From the NCBI GenBank assembly GCA_028671895.1, contig CM053799.1:50159455-50223454 (forward strand): a stretch of 64,000 bases of DNA, in the 5' to 3' direction. This DNA is from Oenanthe sinensis (Eukaryota > Streptophyta > Magnoliopsida > Apiales > Apiaceae). Below, one piece after another: positions 34,096 through 45,729 of this stretch. A model generated the notes under the pieces. It was given only the letters and a program-made list of their open reading frames with translations. It had not been told where the DNA came from and ran no database searches. Positions within the stretch are counted from its first letter, which is position 1. Each line of letters begins with the position of its first letter. Both the position numbers and the translations under genes were made by a program.

Positions 34096-36489
34096 AGCGG
34101 TTTCTTTTGCTGAATTTGATCAACTAAAAACACTTGATCTTGGAAGTAATCTAATAAATGACACCTTCCCGTACTGTTTGGAAGCTCTTCAAAATCTCCA
34201 GGTCCTTGTTCTCAAATCAAATAAGTTTCATGGTTTTATAAACAAGAGTTCTACGGTTGAACACCCATTTCCTAACTTGAGAATCATTGATCTGTCGTGT
34301 AATGAGTTTTCAGGTTACTGCCTGCAACGTATTTCAGAAACTTCAAGGCTATGATGAATCATGAAGTGAATAAAATAGATCGTAATTATATGGGCCAAAG
34401 AGGGTATTATACAGATTCTACAAGTCCAGTGATTAAAGGCGTAGAGATTACGTTGGAAAGAATATTAATTGTTCTCACAACCATTGATGTATCAAGCAAC
34501 AATTTTAAAGGGGAGATTGCTGAATATTTCAGAAATTTAGTTCTACTCTCCAATTCCTTGATCTAGAAGGCATAGACATAGATGGAGGTATACCTGATTC
34601 AATAGGTTTTCTCTAGTCATTGTCCACTTTGGAACTCTAAGGTTGTAATTTGTTTGGGCCGATACCACCATCCATAGGAAATCTGGGTCAACTTATTAAT
34701 TTGGGCTTCGAATATAATGATCTCAATGGGTCAATTCCTTAGTAAACCTTATTAAGCTAAGAGATCTTCGCCTTTTTGGCAACAATTTTAGTGGTCCATT
34801 AGCCTTTTGGGTTTCCCCCTTTAAAGAACTCATTTCATTAGATTTAAGTCATCATTCATTAACCGGACTCTTTCCCCCTTGGTTGTTTGATCATCCATCA
34901 TTACAAGACTTATATTTAGGTTCTAATCGGTTCACGGGTCAGTTACCTGAATTTAATTCCTCCAAATCACAACTGCAACGATTTAGTTGTAGCAACAATT
35001 TACTCTACGGACCCATTCCACAATCATTTTCCCAACTTGTCAACCTCATTCACGTAGACTTTTCATCAAATAAGTTCTGTGATGTTTTGAATATTGAAAT
35101 GCTTTCAAGAAATATAGAGACAATTTATTTTTTAGATATATCAAACAATCAAATTGAAGGGGAAATTCCACATTGTATTGGTTTGATGGGTTCTAGGTCC
35201 TTGTACTTCTCATATTTGAATCTTTCATGCAATAGGCTAACTGGTGGTAACTGGTGGTCTTGAGCAATTACCTTGGAAAAGTATTACATATCTCGATTTA
35301 CAGTTTAACATGCTCAATGGATCATTGCCCGCCTTGTTCTGTAATTCCATCTCTCTTGAGATTCTAAATTTGTCTCATAACAAATTGAATGGTACACTCC
35401 ACATTTGTCCAACGAGTTTGATGGGTACACTTTCGGTGTTTGATTTGCGTAAGAATAACATTCAGGGGCCTTCCATCAACTTTATCAAATTTTCGTAATT
35501 TGCAAAGTATAAATCTTCATGGGAACAAATTACAAGGAAGAATTCCTTCTTCTTTTTCTGAATTTGATCAACTAGAAACTCTTGATCTTGGAAGTAATCA
35601 AATAAATGACACACCTTCCCGTATTGTTTGGAAGCTCTTCCAAATCTCTAGGTTCTTGTTCTGAATTCAAATAAGTTTCATGGTTTTATAAACAAGAGTT
35701 CTACGGTTGAACACCCATTTCTTAGCTTGAGAATCATTGATCTGTCATACAATGAGTTTTCAGGTCCACTGCCTGCAATACATTTCAGAAACTTCAAGGC
35801 TATGATGAATGGTACTGTGAGTAAAGAAGAAGAGACTAAGTATATGGAGCATGATACTTATGTGATTCCATGACTCTAGTGATTAAAGGAGTACATCTTG
35901 AGCTATCTCGGATTTTAACTGTATTTACAACCATCGATGTATCGGGAAACCATTTTGAAGGAGAGATTGTAGAATCCATTGAAAATCTAGTGTCACTTAG
36001 ATATCTCAATTTATCTCACAATTATCGGAGAGGTCACATACCATCCACAATTGGAAGATTGTCAAAATGTTGGAGTTTCTAGACCTCTTATCTAATCAAT
36101 TTGAAGGAAAAATTCCGCAACAACTCACTTATATATATCCACTTTCATATCTAAATCTGTCTTGCAATCGACTTAGCGGTCATATTCCACAAGGACCACA
36201 ATTCAATACGTTTGATAATGATAGCTATGTCGATAATCTAGCGTTGTATGGATATCCCTTGTCCAAACAGTGTGAGCATGATTTAGAGAAGCAAAAAGAA
36301 TATGATGATGATTACTTCTTTAACGGTTTTACTTGGGAATCTGTGATGATTGGATATGGATGTGGAGTGGCTCTTGCATTTATTATTGGATACTTGATGT
36401 TGCTCTTAGGAAAACCAAAATGGTTTGCTGGAATTATTGCCAGGGAATTGGGTCTCAAGATTAGGAGAATGGAGATTAAATTGCGATGA
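34096..36489 (+). pseudogene. RLP copy 2, rearranged LRR receptor-like pseudogene
   Basis: The signal peptide and N-terminal LRRs are gone. Piece A (34096 to about 34541) encodes C-terminal LRRs (FDQLKTLDLGSNLINDTFPY, LTTIDVSSNNFKGEI). It then joins piece B, which goes back to central LRRs (GGIPDSIGFL) and runs to the C-terminus. Piece B has stops near 34617, 34638 and 34740, a 10-bp duplication at 35238-35257, a deletion near 35465, a 2-bp insertion near 35617 and a shift at about 36065. The end is well kept: LSCNRLSGHIPQGPQFNTF, acidic stretch, membrane helix (MIGYGCGVALAFIIGYLMLL), tail RRMEIKLR. It is a fusion of two cluster members, or an internally duplicated copy, and cannot encode a receptor. 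Confidence 0.88.
35238..35257 (+). repeat. 10-bp tandem duplication breaking RLP copy 2
   Basis: TAACTGGTGG occurs twice in a row and shifts the frame between GGNWWS and GGLEQLPW. Copy 1 has a single unit at the same place. Confidence 0.85.
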
Positions 36490-37115
36490 ATAAAAATTTA
36501 CGATAATTTCTATATCATGCTAACGGCCATTTCTATTCCTATATAGTCAACAATTTGAAATAATATTCGTATTTGTTTCTCCTCTAATCTAATTCTATTA
36601 GCCCTTGTGCGATAATATCTTTCCGCTGCTCTATAATTGGTCACAATATCTTTCCATTGGTGTAGCAAGCATTATATATTGTGATAGTATATATTTCCGT
36701 CGTCACATGCATGTTTTTTTTTATATATATTGTGATAATTGACTTAAAATTAATTATATTTCAATTCAGTACAGGTGGTGACTTCGTATCCTAGACTTTC
36801 TTTTAGTGATGTTAAGAGTATTTATGAATTTGGCCTATCTGGAAGACAAGACTCAAGAGGCCCCGTTTCTACCGTTGATTTAACACATATATATATACTC
36901 TGTAAAATTGTTATAGGTCAAAGTAAAGAGGTAAATAATAATTATAATGAAGTTGTCTATCACTTGGTATTTTACTCTACTTGTATAGCTTATAATAAAG
37001 TTCACAGCTTGTTGGTGATATCAAATAATATTTTTGCTAGGAAATGAAAATGTTTTAATTATTAGGATACTCTACATTGTTGTCTTGTCACAGTCAGCAC
37101 TACTTCTGGCTAATA
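36490..37115 (+). other. 3' flank of RLP copy 2 with ~370-bp insertion
   Basis: The beginning and end match the copy 1 flank at 14015-14210. About 36590-36960 has no counterpart there and holds a 90-codon frame of no known family. It could be an unrecognised insertion. Confidence 0.55.
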
Positions 37116-37420
37116 AACTGATTCTACGGTTCTGGTGATTAAAGGAAGATATATTGATTTAGTAAGATTTTCAACTTTATTCACTACTATTTTTGGAGAT
37201 TATTGAATCCATTAGAAATCTGGTGTCACTTAAATATCTCAAATTTTCTGGCAATCTCAATTGGAATAGTCTCATTTAACCGACTTAAAAAAGGGAATTC
37301 ATCAGCGGCTCACCAATATATATTCACTGGCACGTTTAAATATGTCTTGCAATTAACTTAACAGTCATATTCTAGAAAGGTGGCAGTTCATTATGTTTGA
37401 AAATGATAAATGTGTTAGAT
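37116..37420 (+). pseudogene. RLP copy 3, C-terminal remnant
   Basis: GATTCTACGGTTCTGGTGAT, GTGTCACTTAAATATCTCAA and TATGTCTTGCAATTAACTTA correspond to the TTLVIKG..VSLRYLN..LNLSCNQL part of the other RLP copies. All frames are interrupted by stops and small deletions. It is an old duplicate. Confidence 0.7.
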
Positions 37421-37941
37421 GTTTTACATTCTACAATAAATAAGCGTTATGCATGTGAGACAATCTTTTTATAAATTTTATTTTGTAAAATTAATTTATT
37501 ATTATTAATAAAAGATATGATGTAATATAAAAAAATCTAAATATAAACACATTCAATTTAATTATTAAAATATAATATATAAATTATATTAATTATAACC
37601 TGGTTTAGATAGTGGTTAAATTATCATTTCATATTATTAAATTTGCTCATGTTGTCCTATTATATATATAATAGATAGATTATGGAGGCACTACGTCTTA
37701 TAATTCATAATTCAAGTGGAGCCAATACATTCCACCAATTTAATAATTATTGTTGGAGGCAATAACGCTCCTACAAATTATTCGAATTAATTATAAAAGA
37801 AGTTATTCGAATTAATTAAAAAAGAGATAATTTGGTTTATTAAAATTATCTGAATTATTAATCAAGGGTCTCTCTATTATTATTCACATTCTAAATATTA
37901 TTGAAATTACGTATTTGAAATATTATATCTGTTTTAAATAG
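37421..37941. other. AT-rich intergenic DNA
   Basis: No gene or clear element. A TGTTGGAGGC..GCTCCTACA inverted pair near 37752 is the only structure noticed. Confidence 0.5.
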
Positions 37942-38983
37942 TTAATGAACAACACTTTTTTTTTATAAGGAAAATTCATTACTAAATAAAGCAGAAACAG
38001 CTTACATCAGATCCTCCACTTGGACCACTTGAAAAAAACTAAAAACTACCACCACTTTAACCTACCAATCCTCTCATGTTACTTGCTTCTACTACTGCAC
38101 TCCCACTTAAACTCACTTTATCTACAACCTTGCAACCTTATGCTTAAGTAGAGGGTATATACCCTTCTACCATCTAACCACTCGAGCCTCTCAACTGACC
38201 AATTGGTGCATGTCAACTCTGAACCAGTGAGCATAAATTTGGTCTAGAGTGTTTGCCACACTTTACCTTCCCAAGTCAACCACCTATTTGCTTAGCATGC
38301 ACACTCATTCCTCCTTTCTCTCACCTTGACCACTTTTGAAATAAATTCACTTGCCGTCTTTTTCTTTTTCTAAAAAATACTCCCTCTTTATTTAGACACA
38401 TGTACTTGCCCTTAGCACCATGCATGCAGGATTTTTTTACGTCCTAAGCCCTGCTTAGCTAACTCATCTGCCCCTTGAATCTGATTTCTAGGAATATATA
38501 AAACTCTCAATTTTTTATATCTTAGAACTCCCATCCAATCCTCCAGGAACCCCTTCTATTAACATTCAAAATTCCATCTACTAACATTCAAAATTCCCCA
38601 GAACTGGATAGTACTGCTGATTCTGTCCAGATGCTTGAAACCCCACCATACTGTTAGAAAATGGAAAGTTTGAGACATATTTTATATATGTTCTTGATGT
38701 AATTTCCGGAAACTAATGATTGGAAGTTGTTCCTTGATATGAGGACTTAAACTTTCATGTTTGGATCTAAGACATTTTCTTAGTGTAATCCATAGATAAA
38801 TTGAGTAGAAGTTGCTAGTTTAAAACGGGTTAAATGTGTTTGTACCACATTGAATATGTAATATGGGTGGAGGTGCTTTATATGTATATATGTGCAAGGG
38901 TAGTGTCAACTACTAAGGCATGTGAGTATGCATGGTGTAATAGTGTGCCCTCGCGCACACACACGCGCGCGCCGCCTCGCCTC

Positions 38984-39004
38984 GGGTCGGGTCGGGTCGA
39001 AGGG
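38984..39004 (+). promoter_or_regulatory. G-quadruplex motif in the 5' LTR
   Basis: Four GGG tracts separated by TC, TC and TCGAA fit a compact parallel quadruplex. It lies in a CG-rich patch that includes the palindrome CTCGCGTACGCGAG, within the U3 upstream of the TATA box. An identical copy is in the 3' LTR at 44924-44944. Confidence 0.7.
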
Positions 39005-39170
39005 CGAATGTCTCGGTGTCTCGCGTACGCGAGGCGACCTGGGCGAGGAATTTTATTACATGATTAATTAATTTAATTATGACTTTAAATATTATTTTAA
39101 TATGAATAGTGAATCAAAGTTACTGTCAAAGAAAACATACTGTCAGCATAAGTGTACAAAGTTCATAAAA

Positions 39171-39327
39171 GGTGCTGTCAGGATATTTGCAAAGGTGCTG
39201 TCACAGAACTTTGCAAAAGGTGCTGTCACAGATTTTGCAAAGGTGCTGTCACAGATTTTGCAAAGGTGCTGTCAACAGAATTTGCAAAGGTGCTGTCACC
39301 AGATTTGTAAAGTTGCTGTCAGTGTTT
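39171..39327 (+). repeat. U3 tandem repeat array (GGTGCTGTCA unit)
   Basis: About seven units of roughly 23 bp each begin GGTGCTGTCA (the last GTTGCTGTCA) and most end in TTTGCAAA. The 3' LTR has only about four shorter units at 45111-45195. Position 100-260 bp upstream of the TATA box suggests an enhancer-like array. Confidence 0.85.
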
Positions 39328-39433
39328 GACAGTAAACTCTGAAGACTGTAACTGATTCTGAATATTCTAATAAATGCTTTTTAAGTCAGAATAATTATTT
39401 TAATTAATGTGTTATCTTCTGTTACGTTTTATT

Positions 39434-39443
39434 GTATTATATA
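39434..39443 (+). promoter_or_regulatory. TATA box of the copia LTR
   Basis: A TATTATATATACATAAAA stretch lies 210-250 bp before the priming-complement motif. Transcription is expected to begin about 30 bp downstream, which puts that motif inside the R/U5 part of the RNA. Confidence 0.55.
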
Positions 39444-39930
39444 TACATAAAAACGTTGGAGATAGAAGGATCGAATTCGAACACAAATTTGAGAAAACCC
39501 TAGCAGCCATACTCTGTATTTTCCACATTAATATTCATACAGTTTTTGCATAAGGTTTTCTGGGCGAACTGAGGTGCAGGTCGCTGTTGAGTGCTACGTA
39601 TCTGTGGACGAAGTATTCTGTGCTGTTTTATCCTGGAAGTGGTATTGCTGCAACCCAACACAGCGTAATGGGGTAATAATCTCTTCAAGAACAGTCAAGA
39701 CTTCTAGCAAGGCTTGGCGACTCAGCTGTTCATTGGTTCTATCAGTGTATGCGAAAAAGCTTCTGTTAGAGCTAAGACTTCTACCTTTTCTCTTGTCATT
39801 ACAGTTACTGATATATATATTGTTTATACCTTCGTGCGTTGTTTTGTTAATTGGTTTAATCTGCCTGTTCTTGTGAATCTATTTATATAACTGCCCCATT
39901 GTTGTGTGTAGTTTTTAATTACGTCCAACA

Positions 39931-39950
39931 ATCTTGAAGAGATTAATAGT
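39931..39950 (+). other. Leader after the 5' LTR with LTR-complementary 14-mer
   Basis: TCTTGAAGAGATTA (39932-39945) begins 1 nt past the LTR end, where a primer-binding site belongs. It does not match the TGGTATCAGAGC initiator-Met site usual in plant copia. It is the exact reverse complement of TAATCTCTTCAAGA in the LTR (39677-39690 and 45474-45487). This geometry fits self-priming or an RNA stem. Confidence 0.6.
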
Positions 39951-39973
39951 GTTATATATTGTTAATTAATAAG

Positions 39974-42900
39974 ATGGTTAACGAAACGGAAACTCCTGTT
40001 GTTGGTGCTGGTTCTGTGTCTGGGGTTACTGCATTTGCCATTGATTGGGCTACGTACCGTTTCCCACAACCTATTGATCTGTATGGTATGCCTGATAAGT
40101 TCAGCGGTGGTGCTGGCTTTTCTCGTTGGTAGAAAAAGATGAAGTTGTGGTTAACGGTTAAGGGTATATGGCCGGTGGTGCAGTATGATCCTCCTGTTGT
40201 GAATCAAGAACAGGCTGACTCTGTTAAGATTTATGTTTTGTGGGCAGAAAAGGATGGAGTGGCAAGAGCTGCTATTTTGGTAGCTTTAGCGAACACTCTG
40301 TTCGATGTGTATTAATCGGATGCCTTCACTGCTAAACTCTTATGGGAGAAGCTGGACCAAACCCACAATACTGACTCTCAGGGTCTGGAAAAGTATAGTG
40401 TGGCAAGGTTCCTTGTTTTCAAGTTGGTGGATAATAAATCCATGACTGAGCAGGTGCATGAGTTTGAGATATTGGTACATGCTTTGAAGGAGTCTGGTAT
40501 GGACCTTCTTGAGAAGTTTCAGGTTATGTCGGTGATTGAAAAGCTCCCGAAGTCTTGGGAAGAGTTTGCTCTCTCCCTGAAAAGACAGAAAGGAGAGATC
40601 ACCTGAACTAACTTGATGTTGGACATCTCTGTGCAGGAACAACACAAGTCCAAACAGGGACATGTGATGCCTGCTGAACATGGGAGTTCGAAGGTGAACG
40701 TAGTGACTGTTGGACAGAAAAGAAATTCTGTCACTAAGAAGGAGAATAACAAGCCTAAAACTGACAAGAACAAGGCTAAGAAACCAAAGACAAACAAACC
40801 ATGTTGGTCTTGTGGACAGGTTGGTCATTGGAGCAAGGACTGTCCTGCTAAGAAAGCGAAGAAACCGAATGTGGTAGCACAATCTAATACTGTGCTTGCA
40901 ACCACTGATGGGCCTGTGGTTAACATGGTTGTTGGTGAGGCTGTTGCTTCTGAAACCAATGATGGGTATGTTACCTACAACCCTACACTACTTTCCACTT
41001 ATCTGTCAAATGAATGGTTGATTGATACTGGAGCTAATGTACATATTTGTACTGATATTACTCTGTTTGTATCTTATCAACAGGTTCAAGGAATGACAGT
41101 GACGATGGGCGTATCTTATCAACAGGTTGGAGTAGGAAACGTGGACCTGAAGTTTACTTCTGGGCGTATTCTATCCCTTACTAGAGTGCATCATGTTCCT
41201 GACATTCGTAGAAACATAATAAGTGGAATCTGTTTAGTTAGAAATGGTTTTGAACTTTCTTTGAAGTGTAATAAAGTAGTTATTACGCATACTGGTTTAT
41301 TTTTTGGCAAAGGTTACTTGGCTGATGGATTATTTTTAATAAATGTGGAGCCTGTTTTGGGCAGTTTTATTAATGATAATGTTATTCCTTCTGTGAATTG
41401 TGTTGAATCATCTGATTTGTGGCACTCACGACTTGGTCATCTAAATTTTGGTGCTCTAAAGAAAATGATGAATTTAGAGTTGATTCCAAAATATGCCATT
41501 GAAAAGAAATCTAAATGTCAAGTATGTGTGACTGCTAAACTAACTAGGAAACCCTTTCATAATGTTGTTAGGGATTCAGAAGTTTTAGAATTAGTACACA
41601 CATACATATGTGAATTTAGTGGTATTTTGACTAAGGATAATAAAAGATATTTCATTACCTTTATTGATGATTGTAGTAGATATTGCCATGTTTATTTGAT
41701 TAAACATAAAGATGAAGCACTTGCTAAATTCATTATGTATAAAAATGAAGCTGAAACACAAACTGGCAAAGTACTTAAACGTTTGAGGTCTGATAGAGGT
41801 GGAGAGTATACGGGTACCTCATTTAATGAATTTTGCAAAAGCAATGGTATAGTTCATGAGGTGACTCCACCATACACTTCTGAGTCTAATGGGGTGGTAG
41901 AACGAAAGAACAGAACTTTTAAAGATATGATTAACAGTATGCTTATTAATTCTGGGTTGCCTAAGTACATGTGGGGAGAGGCTCTGAATACGGCTTGCCA
42001 TATTCTGAACAGAATCCCTCTGAAACATATGGACAAGACACCTTATGAATTATGGAAAGGCAGAAAGGCTAGTTTAAAGTATCTTAGTGTGTGGGGCTGT
42101 CTTGCAAAAGTACTTGTCCCTGAACACAAGAGAAAGAAACTGGGGCCGAAAACTGTTGATTGCATCTTTCTGGGCTATATTGAAACCACTATCGCTATGA
42201 GATTTTTAGTGTTAAAATCTAACATAGATGGGATAGTGGCAAACACTATAGTTGAGTTTCGTGATGCAACATTCTTTGAGAATGTATTCCCTATGAAGAC
42301 TGGTATACCTCAGGGTATTTCTGATGATGATCCCACTCGCACATCTAGTTCCATTCCTGATCATGTGGAAAGGATGACAAATGTGGGGGCGGATCCTGCT
42401 AGTAGCTCTACTCCTAACGAAGTAGAGGAACCTAGAAGGAGTAAGCGTGCAAAGGTGGTCAAGGACTTTGGAAGTGATTTTATCACTTACAATGTCGAGG
42501 ACGAACCTTTGACTTTCCGGCTAGCAATGGACTCTTCGGAATCAAGGAACTGGAAAGGCGCTGTGAAGAGTGAGATTGACTCTATTGTTTCTAACGGAAC
42601 ATGGGAGTTGGTTGATCTCCGTCCTGGGTGTACTACTATAGGATGTAAGTGGATCTTCAAAAGAAAAATGAACCCGGATGGCTCAATAGATAAGTATAAG
42701 GCTAGGCTGGTAGCTAAGGGTTTTAGGCAAATGGAAGGCATTGACTACTTTGACACATACTCTCCTGTTGCAAGAATGACAACAATTCGAATGCTTATAG
42801 CATTGGCTTCCGTACATGGTCTTATCATCCATCAAATGGATGTAAAGACAGCTTTTCTTCATGGTGATCTTGAAGAAGAGATTTATATGGATCAGCCTGA

Positions 42901-44061
42901 GGGATTTGTTGCTTCTGGCAACGAGAGGAAAGTTTGTAAATTAGTCAAGTCTATCTATGGCTTGAAACAAGCTCCTAGAGACTGGCACAAAAAGTTTGAT
43001 GAAACTGTTTTGACTTCAGAATTCTTGGTTAATGAAAGTGACAAGTGGGTCTACTATAAGGTTAAAGGAAATGAAAAAGTAATCTTGTGCCTGTATGTGG
43101 ATGACATACTGTTTTTTGGAACCAATATTGAGATTATTAACGAGACAAAAAGTTTCTTGAAAAGGCACTTTGAAAAGAAGGATATGGGTGCTGCTAATGT
43201 GATTCTTGGTATCAAGCTGACTCAGTCAGCTGATGGAATAACCTTGTCACAATCTCATTATATAGAGAAATCTATACTTGAGAAGTATGGTTATTCAAAT
43301 TGTAGAATCGCAAGCACACCATATGATTCAAAAGGTGCTCTTGTCAAGAATAAGTCAGGTGTTCCTGTGTCTCAGTTAAGGTATTCTCAGATTATTGGGA
43401 GTTTGCAATATCTTGCTAATGGTACTAGACCATATATTTCATATTCTGTGTCTAAGTTAGCTAGATATACAAGCTGTCCAAACAAGACTCATTGGGATGC
43501 CCTTGATAGAGTGCTTAGATATCTGAAAGGCACCATCTACCTTGGTTTGCATTACAGGAGGTTTCCTGGAGTGCTAGAGGGATATAGTGATGCAAGTTGG
43601 ATAGCTAAGAAATCTGGTTCCAATGGAGTGACTGGATACGTATTTACCCTTGCGGGTGGAGCTATATCCTGGAAGTCTGCTAGACAGACTATTATAACTC
43701 GGTCTACCTTTGAGGCTGAGTTGTGTGCACTGAATGGTTGCATGGACTTATGCCTATGATTCCTGTAGTAAGCCAACCGCTTCCGGCTCTTGCTGTTTAT
43801 TGTGATAGCCGTACAACTATCGACAAGATAAACAGTAAGAAGTATAATGTGAAAACCAAGAGACACGTCCAAGTTAGACTAAAGTCTATAAGGGATTTGG
43901 TGTCTGACAGGATCATTGCTATTGAGTTTATTGGAACTCAAGATAACCTGGCTGATCCTTTGACTAAGGGACTTGAGCATGCTGTTGTCCTTAAGTCGAG
44001 GTTGGGGATGGGACTGACAACCCATTTTGAGTCATCAACAGCGGGAACCCAATACACCTGA
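39974..44061 (+). pseudogene. Copia gag-pol polyprotein, single frame with three gag stops
   Basis: The frame opens at ATG 39974 (MVNETETPVVGAG). Gag is interrupted by TAG 40130, TAA 40313 and TGA 40604, each one C-to-T or G-to-A change from a sense codon. From 40607 the same frame runs to 43759. It has a zinc knuckle CWSCGQVGHWSKDC, protease WLIDTGANVHI, a pre-integrase HSRLGH block, and integrase (FIDDCSRY, LRSDRGGEY, SNGVVERKNR) whose first catalytic Asp is Tyr (HTYICEF). RT includes KARLVAKGFRQ, YGLKQAP and YVDD (43094-43105). A small deletion near 43735 shifts the frame, so the RNase H end (AVYCDSRTTIDKINSK, NLADPLTKGLE) reads in another frame to 44061. Confidence 0.95.
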
Positions 44062-44591
44062 GAGGAGATCCCTCGAAGTGTATTCAATGTGGTAATAACA
44101 AGTTGTGAGGGTGATTCGGTAGTACCTCTACTACAAATATCTAGATACTCACGTATCTGAGTCTTTCCCCTGTAAACCTCAAGAGGTACTGTAACTGCTA
44201 GTTAGCAAGGGTTTTAAGAACTCTGAATGGGGTCAAGTCGTGAGACGAGATGTTGGCAGTACATCTTTGGAGATGCCCAGCTAAGCGAATGCTATTGTGT
44301 GGTCGCAATTAGAGGATAGGGTTATTCCTCGAAGCATTCGACGAACAGGATCGAGACATGACCATTAACGTCTCAAAGCCGTAGATCGACACCATAGCCT
44401 TTGACTTGTCGTCGTCTATGGAGTGTGGTTACACACAAACGGATACAGATTCAAGGTGAAACATTCCATCTATATCCGGTAGCCATCGAAGTAGAGGACT
44501 TAGGAGGGTTCAAACCTTGATCGGTACCAACTCTGAAAAGCAAGTCATGAGTAGAATCTGATATACATTTCTGTATGGATTTGTGGGGGAT
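44062..44591 (+). other. Copia 3' untranslated region and polypurine tract
   Basis: About 530 bp of non-coding sequence between pol and the 3' LTR. It ends TTGTGGGGGAT immediately before TGTTAG, a normal polypurine tract. No extra ORF was seen. Confidence 0.8.
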
Positions 44592-45729
44592 TGTTAGAAA
44601 ATGGAAAGTTTGAGACATATTTTATATATGTTCTTGATGTAATTTCCGGAAACTAATGATTGGAAGTTGTTCCTTGATATGAGAACTTAAACTTTCATGT
44701 TTGGATCTAAGACATTTTATTAGTGTAATCCATAGATAAATTGAGTAGAAGTTGCTAGTTTAAAACGGGTTAAATGTGTTTGTACCGCATTGAATATGTA
44801 ATATGGGTGGAGGTGCTTTATATGTATATATGTGCAAGGGTAGTGTCAACTACTAAGGCATGTGAGTATGCATGGTGTAATAGTGTGCCCTCGCGCACAC
44901 ACACGCGCGCGCCGCCTCGCCTCGGGTCGGGTCGGGTCGAAGGGCGAATGTCTCGGTGTCTCGCGTACGCGAGGCGACCTGGGCGAGGAATTTTATTACA
45001 TGATTAATTAATTTAATTATGACTTTAAATATTATTTTAATATGAATAGTGAATCAAAGTTACTGTCAAAGAAAACATACTGTCAGCATAAGTGTACAAA
45101 GTTCATAAAAGGTGCTGTCAGGAACTATGCAAAGTTGCTGTCAAGGAAACAAAGGTGCTGTCAGGAAACAAAGGTGCTGTCAGAAAACATACTGTCAGCA
45201 TTAATGTGTTATCTTTTGTTACGTTTTATTGTATTATATATATATAAAAACGTTGGAGATAGAAGGATCGAATTCGAACACAAATTTGAGAAAACCCTAG
45301 CAGCCATACTCTGTATTTTTCACATTAATATTCATACAGTTTTTGCATAAGGTTTTCTGGGCGAACTGAGGTGCAGGTCGCTGTTGAGTGCTACGTATCT
45401 GTGGACGAAGTACTCTGTGCTGTTTTATCCTGAAAGTGGTATTGCTGCAACCCAACACTGCGTAGTGGGACAATAATCTCTTCAAGAACAGTCAAGACTT
45501 CTAGCAAGGCTTGACGACTCAGCTGTTCATTGGTTCTATCAGTGTATGCGAAAAAGCTTCTATTAGAGCTAAGACTTCTACCTTTTCTTTTGTCATTACA
45601 GTTACTGATATATATATATTGTTTCTACCTTCGTGCATTGTTTTGTTAATTGGTTTAATCTGCCTGTTCTTGTTAATCTATTTATATAACTGCCTCATTG
45701 TTGTGTGTAGTTTTTAATTACGTCCAACA
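44592..45729 (+). mobile_element. 3' LTR of the copia element (1138 bp)
   Basis: Nearly identical to the 5' LTR, including the GC-rich island, the quadruplex motif (44924-44944) and the priming complement (45474-45487). The main difference is the contracted U3 array. Confidence 0.95.

Larger units (their letters stand above)
38652..39930 (+). mobile_element. 5' LTR of the 38.7-kb copia element (1279 bp)
   Basis: It runs TGTTAG to CCAACA. In order it carries a GC-rich island (38946-39050) with a G-quadruplex motif, a U3 repeat array (39171-39327), a TATA box near 39434, and the TAATCTCTTCAAGA motif (39677-39690) that is complementary to the leader right after the LTR. It is 141 bp longer than the 3' LTR, almost all because of the repeat array. 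Confidence 0.95.
38652..45729 (+). mobile_element. Near-complete Ty1/copia element, 7.1 kb
   Basis: Both LTRs (TGTTAGAA...CGTCCAACA), gag-pol and a polypurine tract are present, flanked by the perfect 5-bp duplication CATAC (38647-38651 and 45730-45734). Domain order gag, protease, integrase, RT, RNase H defines copia. Three gag stops, an altered integrase catalytic residue and an RNase H frameshift disable it. The LTRs are near-identical apart from a repeat-array length change, so the insertion is fairly recent. There is no canonical initiator-Met-tRNA primer site. The element sits inside the LINE. Confidence 0.95.

Noticed and set aside
36775..37047. 90-codon frame downstream of RLP copy 2
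   Set aside because: No similarity and absent from the paralogous flank; kept only as part of an unexplained insertion.
39171..39327. CRISPR-like spaced repeats
   Set aside because: Units are contiguous and of similar sequence throughout, lie in a retrotransposon U3, and differ in number between LTRs; this is a tandem array, not repeats with unique spacers.
40340..40882. 180-codon minus-strand frame
   Set aside because: Antisense shadow of copia gag-pol; no similarity to the known antisense ORFs of Tat elements.
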